Assembly: GCF_019957155.1 (NCBI RefSeq)
Contig: NZ_JAIPME010000002.1
Coordinates: forward strand, 372,001-436,000
Source: Anaerococcus murdochii
Lineage (GTDB): Bacteria > Bacillota > Clostridia > Tissierellales > Peptoniphilaceae
DNA length: 64,000 bases
Reading direction: 5' to 3'
Position 1 is the stretch's first letter. Each line of letters starts with the position of its first letter. Below are positions 8,035 through 16,590 of the stretch, piece after piece. The notes beneath the pieces are model-generated. The model searched no databases. It had not been told where the DNA came from and saw nothing but the letters and a program-made list of their open reading frames with translations. Both the position numbers and the translations under genes were made by a program.

Positions 8035-8718
8035 TTATAATAACACTTCTTTATTCAAACCTGTATCACTCCAAGAAAGTTTATATGCGTTTTTATTAGG
8101 GTTAGATTTAATAACATACATCTTATAATTATCCCAAACAACTGCCACTTGATTTTCTATTGCAATCGCATCTGTTAGCTGTCCAACATAAAACTCATCA
8201 AATACTACTCTATCAGGCTCGTCATAATGAGGACAGTGTAGATAAGGAATAATACCTAAACCCTTAACCCATATAGGTTTTGGATTTTCAACACCTTCTA
8301 TATACTCACTATCACTATGACCTGCAATAAACCAACATATAGATCCTGCACTTAAGCCAGAGAGTACCTTTCCACTTTTATAGGCTCTAATCAATGCCTT
8401 ATCTACACCGTATTCTTCCCAAACTTCCATCATATAAGCAGTATTACCGCCACCAACATAGATGATGTCCGCTTTTTCTATCTTTTGATTAACCTCTTCC
8501 TTGTTTACTTTTACATTAGATAAATACAAGGTGTCAGTTTTGCATCCTAATCTCTCGTATAAATTATTGATGACCTCTATATAAGCCTCAGCATCTTTAC
8601 TTGCTGTAGGAATGAATAGAAAATTTAGATTTTCTTTTTTTCATGACTCGACAATAAATTTATCTATATCGTAGGTTTGATTTTGGGATACTTCTCCTCC
8701 TCCAATTACTATAATCAT
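8035..8718 (-). pseudogene. Peptidase S51 (dipeptidase E-like), nonsense mutation
   Basis: The full frame is 227 codons from ATG 8718 (after AGGAGGAATTTT). It opens MIIVIGGGEVSQNQTYDIDK and continues through LFIPTASKDAEAYIEVI, YVGGGNTAYMMEVWEEYG and LSGLSAGSICWF. The GLSAGSICW motif contains the nucleophile serine of S51 peptidases (PepE/cyanophycinase group). One in-frame TGA (8641-8643) replaces codon 26, after IVES. The rest is open, so this is one base change (probably GGA to TGA) or a sequencing error. Family members hydrolyse Asp-containing dipeptides or related substrates. The part after the stop alone would lack the first strand. Confidence 0.85.
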
Positions 8719-8926
8719 AAAATTCCTCCTGTGTTTAATAATTGTTTCTTTAGTAGAAGTCTTGAACTCCTTATATTTACATAACTATTTACTTCTATCG
8801 CTACTATGACACGAAACCCACAAAATATCCTATAGTATTATTAATGATTGCAGACAATACCTTTTCGATCTATTCAGACGGATTGTCAATCGCATTAACC
8901 GAAAAATTTATACTTTGGAAATTTAT

Positions 8927-9472
8927 TTAGATACTTTTTACCATCGTTATATTATTGTATCGTGTTCCATCCTTTAAAATAAATGCATCCGGTATTTCTC
9001 CCACTTTGACGAATCCTAGTTTCTCATAAAGAATCTGACCTCTTTTATTACCTGAAAAATAGTCCAGTTCAATTTGAGTAAGGCCCCATTCCTTAGCATA
9101 GTCTTCAAGACAAAGGAGCATCTTCTTTCCTATTCCTAAGTTCCAAAATTCTTTCAGAACTGTAACAGCGACATTCCCTCGATGACGCATTTTCATTTTT
9201 TTTGATTTTGAAATCTGAGCACTTGCAATCAATCTTCCATCAATCTCTGCTATAATCATAAGAATATCTTCAGATTCATTAAAACCTTTTATCATCTTCT
9301 CTTCCTGTTCAACAGTCAGAGTTATTTCTTCTGGATAAGAGTATAAAAAGTTAGATTCTCCCATAACAGTTTTCAAATATTCAATAGTTTCTGCAGCATC
9401 TTTTACTTGAATTTCTCTAATTTGGCAAATCCTACCATCTTTCATTTCAAAACTTACTGGTATGTATTTCAT
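8927..9472 (-). CDS. GNAT-family N-acetyltransferase
   Basis: 181 aa. The acetyl-CoA binding motif A region is visible as [26 protein letters not shown] (about residues 100-125; Q/RxxGxG/A variant NLGIGK), followed by the typical [26 protein letters not shown] end of the fold. It transfers an acetyl group from acetyl-CoA to an amine; the substrate cannot be read from sequence. Start ATG 9472 follows GAGAGGGATAAAT. It stands alone in the accessory region, with no operon partner, between the broken S51 gene and a small gene fragment. Confidence 0.88.
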   Translation of the reverse strand: MKYIPVSFEMKDGRICQIREIQVKDAAETIEYLKTVMGESNFLYSYPEEITLTVEQEEKMIKGFNESEDILMIIAEIDGRLIASAQISKSKKMKMRHRGNVAVTVLKEFWNLGIGKKMLLCLEDYAKEWGLTQIELDYFSGNKRGQILYEKLGFVKVGEIPDAFILKDGTRYNNITMVKSI

Positions 9473-9548
9473 ATTTATCCCTCTCTTATTTTTTATTGTA
9501 ATATTTTCTTCTTCCTAAATCATTTTACAAATTTACTGTAAAAATCAT

Positions 9549-9734
9549 TCAATCCTTATTTTTATTTTTTGTTTCTACTAATATAACTAATCTATCATTT
9601 TTAAATCTTATGCCTAAGTATTGATTGTTTGTATCTGTGTCTCCTTTTTGGTAATCTTTTATATTTTTTCCAACTGTTTTAAGTGCTTGAACATAACTAA
9701 ACTCTCCTGATTCAGTGTTACCAATCTGATGCAT
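9549..9734 (-). pseudogene. Short orphan fragment, family uncertain
   Basis: 61 codons with FSYVQALKTVGKNIKDYQKG and YLGIRFKNDRLVILVETKN. The end resembles the beginning of nuclease or methylase-associated domains in which a strand of the form RLVxLxETK occurs, but I cannot assign it. No good ribosome-binding site precedes the first ATG, and it stops where the family pattern would be expected to continue. It is best read as the N-terminal remnant of a larger acquired gene. Confidence 0.35.
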
Positions 9735-9772
9735 GTTACCTATTTTTTATTATTTCGGATCTATTCATTTAA

Positions 9773-9985
9773 TTACCTGACATAATCCATAATATCTTCA
9801 ACCTTACAATCAAGAACATAACAAATCTTTGCTATAGTTTCTAAATCAATTCTTTTAACTTTATTATTACAATAAGAATTAAGTTGCGTCCTTTGAAGAT
9901 TTGCTTCTTTTTCTAATTTGTTTTTGCTTATATTTTTTTCTTCTAAAACCTGGTCTATTTTTAAAATCGGAATATCATTTATATT
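9773..9985 (-). pseudogene. Short XRE/Cro-type HTH regulator lacking a normal start
   Basis: The minus strand encodes ILKIDQVLEEKNISKNKLEK, then EANLQRTQLNSYCNNKVKRI and DLETIAKICYVLDCKVEDIM before the stop. This is the compact ~65-aa Cro/YozG-type helix-turn-helix with the usual KVKRIDxxTxxKIC core. No ATG, GTG or TTG lies in frame upstream before a TAA, so the start has been lost or an unusual codon is used. Such proteins usually regulate a neighbouring membrane or transporter gene; none remains here. Confidence 0.6.
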
Positions 9986-9989
9986 TATT

Positions 9990-10305
9990 TTATTATATCT
10001 TAAAACTTATTACAGGTCTAAGATATGTTTTAGATGAATTCTATTTAGTTTTTCTTAATAAAAGGGAATGTATATCTCATATTTCTTTTGACTACTTTTA
10101 TAATTTTTCTGTATTTCTAACTTTCTGTAAAAATATATCTAACTAATATTTGCTAAACAAAATTATTGTCATAATCTAATGAGTCCTTACGATTATTTGT
10201 ATTATAATTCCTTACTTGTACTAAAAACAATTCTATTTTTAAGATTAGATAAACTCAAAGATTTATGATTTTTAATGATCACAGATTTAAAATTAAAATA
10301 TAAAA
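9990..10305. other. AT-rich stretch without a gene
   Basis: About 300 bases of very AT-rich sequence with only spurious short frames. I see no repeat, hairpin or promoter that I can support. Confidence 0.6.
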
Positions 10306-10375
10306 CAAAAAAAGACTAGCTCTGAACACTACCCTGACTTGAAATTCAGGCGGTATTTTTTGAACGAGTCTTTTA
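10306..10375 (-). terminator. Terminator hairpin of the 196-aa HEPN gene
   Basis: AAAAGACT (10310-10317) pairs with AGTCTTTT (10367-10374), and a nested CTGA(C)TT...AATTCAG stem lies inside. Immediately downstream of the minus-strand gene ending at 10388. The arm GAACGAGTCT recalls the hairpin at 261-362. Confidence 0.6.
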
Positions 10376-10387
10376 ATCAAATTTTCT

Positions 10388-10978
10388 TTAATATTGTTTT
10401 AGATATTCTGATAAAAGAGCCTCACTATTTTTACCATCGTCTATTAAAATATCTTGTATTATTTCCAATATTAAGCCCTGTCCACTGATAACATTCTCTG
10501 AATCATAAGGGCCATGGATATCTCCGCTTATAGGGATTTCTACTTCATTTATCCACCACTTATCAATTTTTCTATATATTTCAATTAATTCTACTAAATA
10601 TTTAACCTCATCTTCACTAAAGCCTTCACTCAAGCAAAATATTAATTCATGAACAATCTTATTCCTGAATTTTCTTAATTTTTTAAAAGTAGCATACTCC
10701 TCTTCTGAAAGAGCGCCAACCATAATAAACCACTTAAAAGATGCATTCTCTATATGAGCATCAAGTTTCCTGACATTTTCTTTATACTCTTCTGACTCAT
10801 GAACGATAATATTCTCATCTTTAAATTCTGTATGATTGCAAAAAAAATATTTTGGCAAATCTATTAATGAATCTTTTAAGCACTCATAGTACAAAACATA
10901 TAAAGATGCAAAATGAATATTAGGCTTTAACCTTTTTTCATCCAACACATTTAAAATCTTTTCATAATATCTTTCCAT
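10388..10978 (-). CDS. HEPN-motif protein of unknown function
   Basis: 196 aa, soluble, helical. Residues ~100-112 read LRKFRNKIVHEL, an R-N-x3-H motif in the setting typical of HEPN (MAE_28990/MAE_18760-like or MazF-associated) domains: a charged helix followed by a loop and another helix. Start ATG 10978 follows TAGGAGATTTTT. It is a single-gene unit with its own hairpin terminator, and no partner nucleotidyltransferase (MNT) is next to it. HEPN proteins without partners occur as RNases or in abortive infection; the function here is inferred only from the motif and location. Confidence 0.7.
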   Translation of the reverse strand: MERYYEKILNVLDEKRLKPNIHFASLYVLYYECLKDSLIDLPKYFFCNHTEFKDENIIVHESEEYKENVRKLDAHIENASFKWFIMVGALSEEEYATFKKLRKFRNKIVHELIFCLSEGFSEDEVKYLVELIEIYRKIDKWWINEVEIPISGDIHGPYDSENVISGQGLILEIIQDILIDDGKNSEALLSEYLKQY

Positions 10979-11183
10979 AAAAATCTCCTATCAAGACCAC
11001 AACTATAATAAATAATATAGAATAGAGTTTATTTAACTCTATCATTTACTTTACTCGAAATATTATTCTTCAATTTCAAAAGTAACCAATATTTATTATA
11101 TCACAGTATAACGCTATCATAATTGACACTCATTCACTTACAATGACAAGTAAAATCATGGTTTAAAGAATGTAGTTTCCTAA
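10979..11183. other. AT-rich intergenic stretch
   Basis: Upstream region of the minus-strand HEPN gene. It probably contains that gene's promoter, but I see no clear -35/-10 pair. Repeat A is absent here, unlike beside the other repeat B copies. Confidence 0.4.
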
Positions 11184-11313
11184 TCCCATTCTTCTTTTCA
11201 AAAGATACGATATTCCTGAAACCGTTCAAAATACTAAGTTTTTTTTTCTAATTTCGTTAAGCCTTCTAAATATAATACATTTTCAAATTTTTAGTCCAAT
11301 CCCAGTACCGGAC
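11184..11313 (-). repeat. Dispersed repeat B, copy 3 (diverged)
   Basis: Keeps TCCCATTC (11184-11191), the following TCTTTTC, an ACCGTTCAAAATACT segment and the closing TTTTTAGTCC...CCCAGTACCGG, but one GTCCC unit is lost and other positions have changed. It lies directly upstream of the lantibiotic-resistance operon. Confidence 0.7.
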
Positions 11314-11421
11314 AATAAAGGTTAAAACAATCTATTAAATTTTAAACAATCTTATATTCCTTATGGAATCCTTAAATTTGTATTTTATACTAAGTTTATA
11401 AAATGAAGAGGAGGTTCATTT

Positions 11422-12123
11422 ATGGACAAATTGATATTAGAAACAAAAAATCTTACTAAAACCTTTGGTAATCAAAAAGCTGTAGATAATATTTCTTTAA
11501 AAATAAAAGAGAATTCTATCTATGGATTGCTAGGACCTAATGGGGCTGGTAAATCGACTACATTGAAGATGATTACTGGAATGATTCATAAAACATCTGG
11601 TCAAATCTTTTTTAAAGGTCATGAGTGGAGTCGTGACGATTTATCGGATATTGGTGCCTTGATAGAAATGCCTGCCTTGTATGAGAACTTATCGGCTAGG
11701 GAAAATTTAAAAGTAAGGACACTCATATTAGGATTACCAGATTCTAGGATTGATGAAGTTTTGGAAATAGTAAGTTTAAAAGATACTGGCAGAAAGAAAA
11801 GTGGCCAGTTTTCTTTAGGCATGAAACAAAGACTAGGTATCGCCATTGCCTTATTAAATAATCCTAAGCTTTTGATTTTAGATGAACCAACAAACGGACT
11901 TGATCCACTTGGGATTCAAGAATTACGTGATTTAATAAGATCTTTCCCAGAAAAAGGGATAACCGTTATTTTGTCTAGTCATATTTTAGCAGAAGTTGAA
12001 CAAACTGCTGATCATATTGGGATTATTAATAATGGAAAATTGCAATATCAAAACATTATTAATCGTGATGACAATTTAGAAGAACTTTTTATGAATGTTA
12101 TAAAAAGTGGAATGGGAGTGTAA
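11422..12123 (+). CDS. Lantibiotic-resistance ABC transporter, ATP-binding subunit
   Basis: 233 aa. Walker A GPNGAGKST (~37-45), signature FSLGMKQR, Walker B LLILDEPTNGLDP and the H-loop SSHIL are all present. It powers a membrane complex formed by the next two genes and resembles NisF/SpaF/MutF and Clostridioides CprA, which remove lantibiotics or other cationic peptides from the membrane. Start ATG 11422 follows GAGGAGGTTCATTT. Four further genes follow closely in the same direction, ending with a response regulator and sensor kinase. No lantibiotic precursor or modification gene is present, so this is a resistance set rather than a producer's immunity set. Confidence 0.92.
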   Translation: MDKLILETKNLTKTFGNQKAVDNISLKIKENSIYGLLGPNGAGKSTTLKMITGMIHKTSGQIFFKGHEWSRDDLSDIGALIEMPALYENLSARENLKVRTLILGLPDSRIDEVLEIVSLKDTGRKKSGQFSLGMKQRLGIAIALLNNPKLLILDEPTNGLDPLGIQELRDLIRSFPEKGITVILSSHILAEVEQTADHIGIINNGKLQYQNIINRDDNLEELFMNVIKSGMGV

Positions 12124-12126
12124 AAA

Positions 12127-12867
12127 ATGATATCTTATATTCTTGCAGAAAATTTAAAACATAAGGGCACTTTTTTGAAGAAGTTATTAGTTCTTATGCC
12201 AATATCTTTAATCTTATTGTCACTCTTTCTTATGCCAAGCTATTTCACTGCTAATTCCTATAACTGGTGGTACGTCATAATAATGCCAGCAACTTTTGCC
12301 TTAATCCCAGCAATGATGGATAGAAAAGAAAGTAGAAAATTAAACTACAGAGCAGTTTTCCCTCTAAATATTAATCTCAAAAAGTTATGGGTTTCAAAAA
12401 TAATTACAGCATTTATTTATATGAGTATTACCACTATTGTTCATATGCTAGGAGTGTATATTTTTCAATTTTTAATTGGAGAGCAATTAACACCAAACTA
12501 TGAATTTTCAACATTACTATTTGCAAGTTTCTTACTAATAATAACCAATATTTGGCAAATCCCATTATGCTTTTTCTTGGTAAAAAAATTTGGCTTTATC
12601 GCATGTATTGCAATAAATGCAGTATTAGGTTTAGGATCAGGAATCTTGTTGTCTGACGGTGCTTTTTGGATTTATTGCCCATATTCTTGGGGAATTAGGT
12701 TAATGATTCCTGTTATGCATATTTTACCAAGTGGTCTTTTAACGGAAGCATCAAATCCAATAATATCAAGCACATCATTATATATTCCTTGTATTTTATC
12801 TGTATGTCTATTTACATTACTTGCAGTAATAAGTGCAAATTGGTTTTCAAAACAAGAGGTAAAATAA
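12127..12867 (+). CDS. Lantibiotic-resistance ABC permease (MutE/EpiE type)
   Basis: 246 aa with about six membrane segments (near residues 20-40, 50-65, 95-120, 130-155, 160-185, 220-240). It starts with MISYILAENLKHKGTFLKKL, the usual opening of MutE/EpiE/CprB-type permeases, where a short basic helix precedes the first membrane span. It starts 3 bases after the ATPase stop and its stop overlaps the next start (TAATG), so the three transporter genes are translationally coupled. Confidence 0.88.
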   Translation: MISYILAENLKHKGTFLKKLLVLMPISLILLSLFLMPSYFTANSYNWWYVIIMPATFALIPAMMDRKESRKLNYRAVFPLNINLKKLWVSKIITAFIYMSITTIVHMLGVYIFQFLIGEQLTPNYEFSTLLFASFLLIITNIWQIPLCFFLVKKFGFIACIAINAVLGLGSGILLSDGAFWIYCPYSWGIRLMIPVMHILPSGLLTEASNPIISSTSLYIPCILSVCLFTLLAVISANWFSKQEVK

Positions 12868-13607
12868 TGATAAATATAATAAAATCAGAAATATACAAAA
12901 TTAAAGGCACCTGGCTTCCTTGGATTCACATAGTTTTACCTATAGCCTATTCTTTATTATTTTATGTGGCATCAAAAACCACTGGATTAAAAAATTTTGA
13001 AGAAAACGATATAATACAAACTTATTTTGTACTTTTAGGAGCGATAATGCCAATAATATTAAGTTTTATAACTTCAAAAGTAGTTGATATGGAAATGAGT
13101 GCTGGGAAATTTCAAGTGCTTTTATCTACTACAAAATCTAGAAGCAAAGCCTATATAGGAAAACTCCTTGTATTAGAATTGGGATTTGTTATTTCTCTTG
13201 CTTTAGCTATTATAATTTTCGCAATATTAACAGGATATCAAAATATATTAGATTGGCTTATTGAATTTTTCTTAATTCTTATTAGCAGCCTTTCTCTATA
13301 CATGATCCATCTTTGGGTATCAATTGAATTAAGTAGTGGCGCATCTATTGGATTAGGTTTTTTAGAAACAATGATTGCTTTACTTTCAATGACTGTCATC
13401 GGTGATAATATTTGGTATTTTATTCCTTGTACCTGGGGCGCAAGACTTCCTGCCATGTATATAAGGCTGGGCAAAGCTTTAGATCCTTCATATTTTTATA
13501 AAGAGTTAGGGCTGTGGGGTTTAATAGCATCCTTTATTATCTTAATCCTATTTATTTCCTCAATTATTTGGTTTAATAAGTGGGATGGGAAATCTGTTAG
13601 TGAATAA
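12867..13607 (+). CDS. Lantibiotic-resistance ABC permease (MutG type)
   Basis: 246 aa from ATG 12867, sharing one base with the previous stop. An upstream ATG at 12789 would run deep into the previous gene and is unlikely. It opens MINIIKSEIYKIKGTWLPWI, typical of the second permease (MutG/EpiG/CprC) in these three-part exporters, with six predicted membrane spans. Together with the preceding permease it should form the membrane channel energised by the ATPase at 11422. Confidence 0.88.
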   Translation: MINIIKSEIYKIKGTWLPWIHIVLPIAYSLLFYVASKTTGLKNFEENDIIQTYFVLLGAIMPIILSFITSKVVDMEMSAGKFQVLLSTTKSRSKAYIGKLLVLELGFVISLALAIIIFAILTGYQNILDWLIEFFLILISSLSLYMIHLWVSIELSSGASIGLGFLETMIALLSMTVIGDNIWYFIPCTWGARLPAMYIRLGKALDPSYFYKELGLWGLIASFIILILFISSIIWFNKWDGKSVSE

Positions 13608-13639
13608 AAGTTTTTAATTTAAAATTAGGAGGTGATAAA

Positions 13640-14299
13640 ATGTCTTTAATTCTTGCAGTTGATGACGAACTAGATATGCTTGATCTAATAAAAAACATTT
13701 TAAAAAAGAACAACCATAAGGTCGATGTATATCAAAACCCTTTAGACGTTGATAATAGTAAACTTAGTAAATATGATTTGATTCTACTTGATGTGATGAT
13801 GCCAGGTATTGACGGAATTAGTTTCTGTAAGGATATTCGAACTAAAGTAGACTGCCCTATTCTTTTTTTAACAGCGAAAACTATGGAAGAAGATATAGTT
13901 GAAGGCTTATTAATTGGTGGTGATGATTACATCACAAAACCATTCGGTGCAGCAGAACTCCTAGCTCGTGTTGAAGCACATTTAAGACGAGAAAAAAGAG
14001 AACGACACACTAGTTTAAATCTTGGTGAAATTCGATTTGATTTATCTTCCAATGAAGTTTTTGTAGGAGAGGAAAAAGTTCATTTAACAAAATCTGAGTA
14101 TCAGATTTCAGAATTACTAGCAAAAAGAAAAGGGCAAGTATTTTCAAGAGACCAAATATACGAGCTTGTCTTTGGATTTGATGGTATAGGAGATGCATCT
14201 GCAATATCAGAACATATAAAAAATATTAGGTCAAAGTTTCAAAAACATGGGAAAAATCCAATTGAAACAGTATGGGGGATCGGATATAAATGGAATTAA
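13640..14299 (+). CDS. OmpR-family response regulator (CprR/NisR-like)
   Basis: 219 aa. Receiver domain with acidic pocket DDELD (~8-12), phosphoacceptor Asp in LLDVMMPG (~52), switch residues T in LFLTAK and Lys in ITKPFGA. The C-terminal winged helix (about 125-219) ends with the usual VWGIGYKW. Start ATG 13640 follows AGGAGGTGATAAA. It overlaps the next gene (kinase) by 10 bases. By analogy with CprRK or NisRK it should activate the transporter genes upstream when antimicrobial peptides are sensed. Confidence 0.93.
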   Translation: MSLILAVDDELDMLDLIKNILKKNNHKVDVYQNPLDVDNSKLSKYDLILLDVMMPGIDGISFCKDIRTKVDCPILFLTAKTMEEDIVEGLLIGGDDYITKPFGAAELLARVEAHLRREKRERHTSLNLGEIRFDLSSNEVFVGEEKVHLTKSEYQISELLAKRKGQVFSRDQIYELVFGFDGIGDASAISEHIKNIRSKFQKHGKNPIETVWGIGYKWN

Positions 14300-15669
14300 T
14301 ATCAAAAGGTCAATCTCTTAAAAATATACTTTTTAAATATTTGTTAAGTATTGCACTAGGACTAGTAATCTCAGTTGGATTAATAATAGCTTTTATATCT
14401 GCTTCTTACCAATTTAAATGGATATTTCCTGCGAACTATACTGAGAATTTAATTCTTGAAAAAAGGACAGATATTGCCACTTCAAAAAAATTCGAAAAAT
14501 CATTACTTCCAGATAATACATCTTATCTATTTATATCAAAAGACGAAAAAGTTATAGAAACAAATATGAATAAGAATATCAAAGATATAGCCTTTAACTA
14601 TCATAAGGGCTCTGGTAATTCTAATGCCAACTTATCCTTTATGGAAATACAGAGATCCGATGGATATGTACTAGTAGCTTATAAGCTAAAACCTTATTAT
14701 AGAAACCCTTGGATGCAAAAAAATCTACCACAAATAAATATTTTATTACTAACTTTACTGATAATATTTTGTTTTATTAGTATTATTACTATCACATTAA
14801 TTTGGGCAAAGAAAATATCAAAAGAATTAAATCCTTTGCTAGAAGCTTCGGAAGAAATTGGGAAACAAAACTTAGACTTCCAAGTTAAAAAGTCAAATAT
14901 TCAGGAATTTAATGCTATATTAGATAGTTTAGAAAAAATGAAAATAGGATTAAGTGAATCTTTAAGGACAAACTGGAGAGAGGAAGAGAAAAAAAGAAAT
15001 CAGATTTCAGCATTAAGCCATGATATAAAGACTCCTCTTTCAATTATAAAGGGAAACTCAGAATTATTAGGAGAAACAAACCTAACAGAAGAACAGCAAA
15101 CATATCTAAATTATATTAAAAAAAACACAAGCCGTATTGATAAATATATCCAAACTTTAATGCTTGTTAATAAATCTGATCAAGCAAATGAATTGAATTT
15201 TCTTGAAATTAAGACAGAAAAATTTGTCGAAAACATTGAAAAACTAGCTAAAGAATTTACATCAACTTATAAGTTAAATCTTTTAGAAGATATTAACTAT
15301 GAGAATGGTATTTTAATAGTAGATTTAAAAAATTTTGAACGAGCCTTTCTTAATATTCTTAGCAATGCTGAGAAACACAGTCCTAAAAACTCAACTATTA
15401 AGTTAATTATATGTTCAAAAGCTGATGAGTTTAAAATATCAATATTAGACCAAGGGCATGGATTTACAGGTGAAGACCTATTATATGCAACAGATCAATT
15501 CTATCAAGGAGACAAAAGTAGGCATTCAAAAGAAAACTACGGTATCGGATTATTTGTTGCCGAACAAATTATTAAGATGCATAGAGGAAGTCTTATTTTA
15601 GAAAATAGGACTGATGAATGTGGTGCTAAAGTCAGCATACTATTGCCAGTAAAGAATACTCAAGAATAG
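14290..15669 (+). CDS. Sensor histidine kinase (CprK/NisK-like)
   Basis: 459 aa. Two membrane helices (about 15-40 and 150-172) enclose an extracellular sensor of ~110 residues. A HAMP-like linker follows, then the H-box SALSHDIKTPLSII (His ~243), the N-box NILSNAEKHSP, and ATP-lid motifs DQGHGF and GIGLFVAEQI. The extracytoplasmic domain size fits NisK/SpaK/CprK kinases that sense lantibiotics. The last codons lie inside the terminator stem at 15652-15685. Confidence 0.93.
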   Translation: MELISKGQSLKNILFKYLLSIALGLVISVGLIIAFISASYQFKWIFPANYTENLILEKRTDIATSKKFEKSLLPDNTSYLFISKDEKVIETNMNKNIKDIAFNYHKGSGNSNANLSFMEIQRSDGYVLVAYKLKPYYRNPWMQKNLPQINILLLTLLIIFCFISIITITLIWAKKISKELNPLLEASEEIGKQNLDFQVKKSNIQEFNAILDSLEKMKIGLSESLRTNWREEEKKRNQISALSHDIKTPLSIIKGNSELLGETNLTEEQQTYLNYIKKNTSRIDKYIQTLMLVNKSDQANELNFLEIKTEKFVENIEKLAKEFTSTYKLNLLEDINYENGILIVDLKNFERAFLNILSNAEKHSPKNSTIKLIICSKADEFKISILDQGHGFTGEDLLYATDQFYQGDKSRHSKENYGIGLFVAEQIIKMHRGSLILENRTDECGAKVSILLPVKNTQE

Positions 15670-15685
15670 GGGTATTCTTTTTTCT
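15652..15685 (+). terminator. Terminator overlapping the kinase stop
   Basis: AAGAATAC (15652-15659) pairs with GTATTCTT (15672-15679), followed by a run of T. The 5' arm is within the last codons of the kinase gene. The same GTATTCTTTTTT sequence occurs at 4792-4807 next to the mobC remnant, showing that the two regions share ancestry across this junction. Confidence 0.75.
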
Positions 15686-15822
15686 TGCATTTATGAATTT
15701 TATGTGTGTGTTGTTTGTATATCTTTTTAAAAGCACTTTCATAAGTTTTTTCACTTTTAGTAATATAATCTACTTCTAAATTTAGAGCTTATTTTATAGG
15801 ATGTATTTTTGTAATTGCCATA

Positions 15823-16179
15823 CTAATCTCTAGAACTTTCTTTTGATTTATTAAGAAGCAGTGAATAAATCTGCCATATTTCTTTTGATAATTTTTCTAT
15901 TTCTTTATTCATTGAATCAATTTCATTTTTGTATATAACACCAGTTGTATTAGTAGCCTTTGCAATCTGATTTATATTATTTGTTGCATTTGAAAGTAGC
16001 CATTGGAGATCTCTAAATGGTTCTAGGTCTACAATATAAATTTCTTTTTCTAATACGCATTTCCTAAGAAAATTGGACATTGTTTTGCAATTTGCAAGTT
16101 TCATTTTCTTTTCAAATATTTCTTTTTCTTCGTCTGTTAAATATATTTTAAGTTGGTTCTTTCTTGTTCTATTATCCAT
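15823..16179 (-). CDS. mobC: MobC-family mobilization protein
   Basis: 118 aa, intact. The N-terminal RTRKNQLKIYLTDEEKEIFE and following residues to LRKCVLEKEIYI form the ribbon-helix-helix DNA-binding domain of MobC-type relaxosome proteins. The C-terminal part (LSNATNNINQIAKATNTTG...) is the conserved helical MobC region. MobC proteins bind oriT and help the relaxase open the DNA. Start ATG 16179 follows AGGAGAAAAAT. No relaxase gene follows on the minus strand, so mobilization would need a relaxase supplied in trans. A truncated second copy lies at 4818-5005. Confidence 0.85.
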   Translation of the reverse strand: MDNRTRKNQLKIYLTDEEKEIFEKKMKLANCKTMSNFLRKCVLEKEIYIVDLEPFRDLQWLLSNATNNINQIAKATNTTGVIYKNEIDSMNKEIEKLSKEIWQIYSLLLNKSKESSRD

Positions 16180-16204
16180 ATTTTTCTCCTTTGCTCATAT
16201 CTTT

Positions 16205-16310
16205 TGGGGTCTTAGGGTTCTCCCTAACAAGGTAAAAATCGTAAAATTATATAGCCTTATAAGCTATTGATTTTTTGATTTTTTCGTAAGTGGGTACTCA
16301 CTTACTGTGC
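16205..16310. other. Possible oriT beside mobC
   Basis: Just upstream of mobC lie three dyads: TTAGGG-TTCT-CCCTAA (16212-16227), ATAGC-N7-GCTAT (about 16250-16267) and GTAAGTGGGTACTCACTTAC (16286-16305, near-perfect). Inverted repeats upstream of mobC are the usual layout of an origin of transfer. The nick site cannot be identified. Confidence 0.45.
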
Positions 16311-16369
16311 TTGCTCATATACTAATAGTATAAGAACAGCTTTAAGCATAGTTCTTAAAAATGAACCTA

Positions 16370-16588
16370 ATCATCTATGATAAAATTATAGATATTAGGG
16401 ATGAAATGGGATTGTTTTATGTGCTTGCTGGGTTTCCAATTTAGGAATTACTCATTTGGTAGACTCCACCCTCATTCCATTGCCTTTCATCTTTTCGGTT
16501 GGTTAGGTTCATTTATTGATTACCTGTATAACTCGTGAGCCTGTTGTGGTTTTGGATTAACAGGGCATCCCAAATTATAGGAGGTATA
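16370..16588 (+). ncRNA. Probable IS110 bridge RNA
   Basis: The ~220 bases before the transposase start carry no gene but contain G/C-richer paired segments, unlike the surrounding AT-rich DNA. In the IS110 group the noncoding left end encodes a bridge RNA whose two loops pair with target and donor DNA and guide recombination. The place and length fit. The loops and the 5' end were not resolved. Confidence 0.5.
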
Positions 16589-16590
16589 TT

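Noticed and set aside
8641..8643. TGA as a recoded (sense or selenocysteine) codon in the S51 gene
   Set aside because: No SECIS-like hairpin was recognised, S51 enzymes do not use selenocysteine, and other genes here use TGA as stop.
9901..10146. 81-codon + strand frame of mostly hydrophobic residues
   Set aside because: AT-rich shadow of the HTH remnant; no start signal.
11314..11421. Promoter for the lantibiotic operon (TATACT near 11390)
   Set aside because: No acceptable -35 at 16-18 bp; an activator-dependent promoter is likely, but I cannot place it.
12789..12866. Extra 26-residue N-terminus for the MutG-type permease
   Set aside because: It lies in the coding part of the previous permease; ATG 12867 overlaps the stop and gives the usual family start.
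16205..16310. CRISPR-like repeats
   Set aside because: Only isolated dyads; nowhere in the window is there a regular repeat-spacer series.
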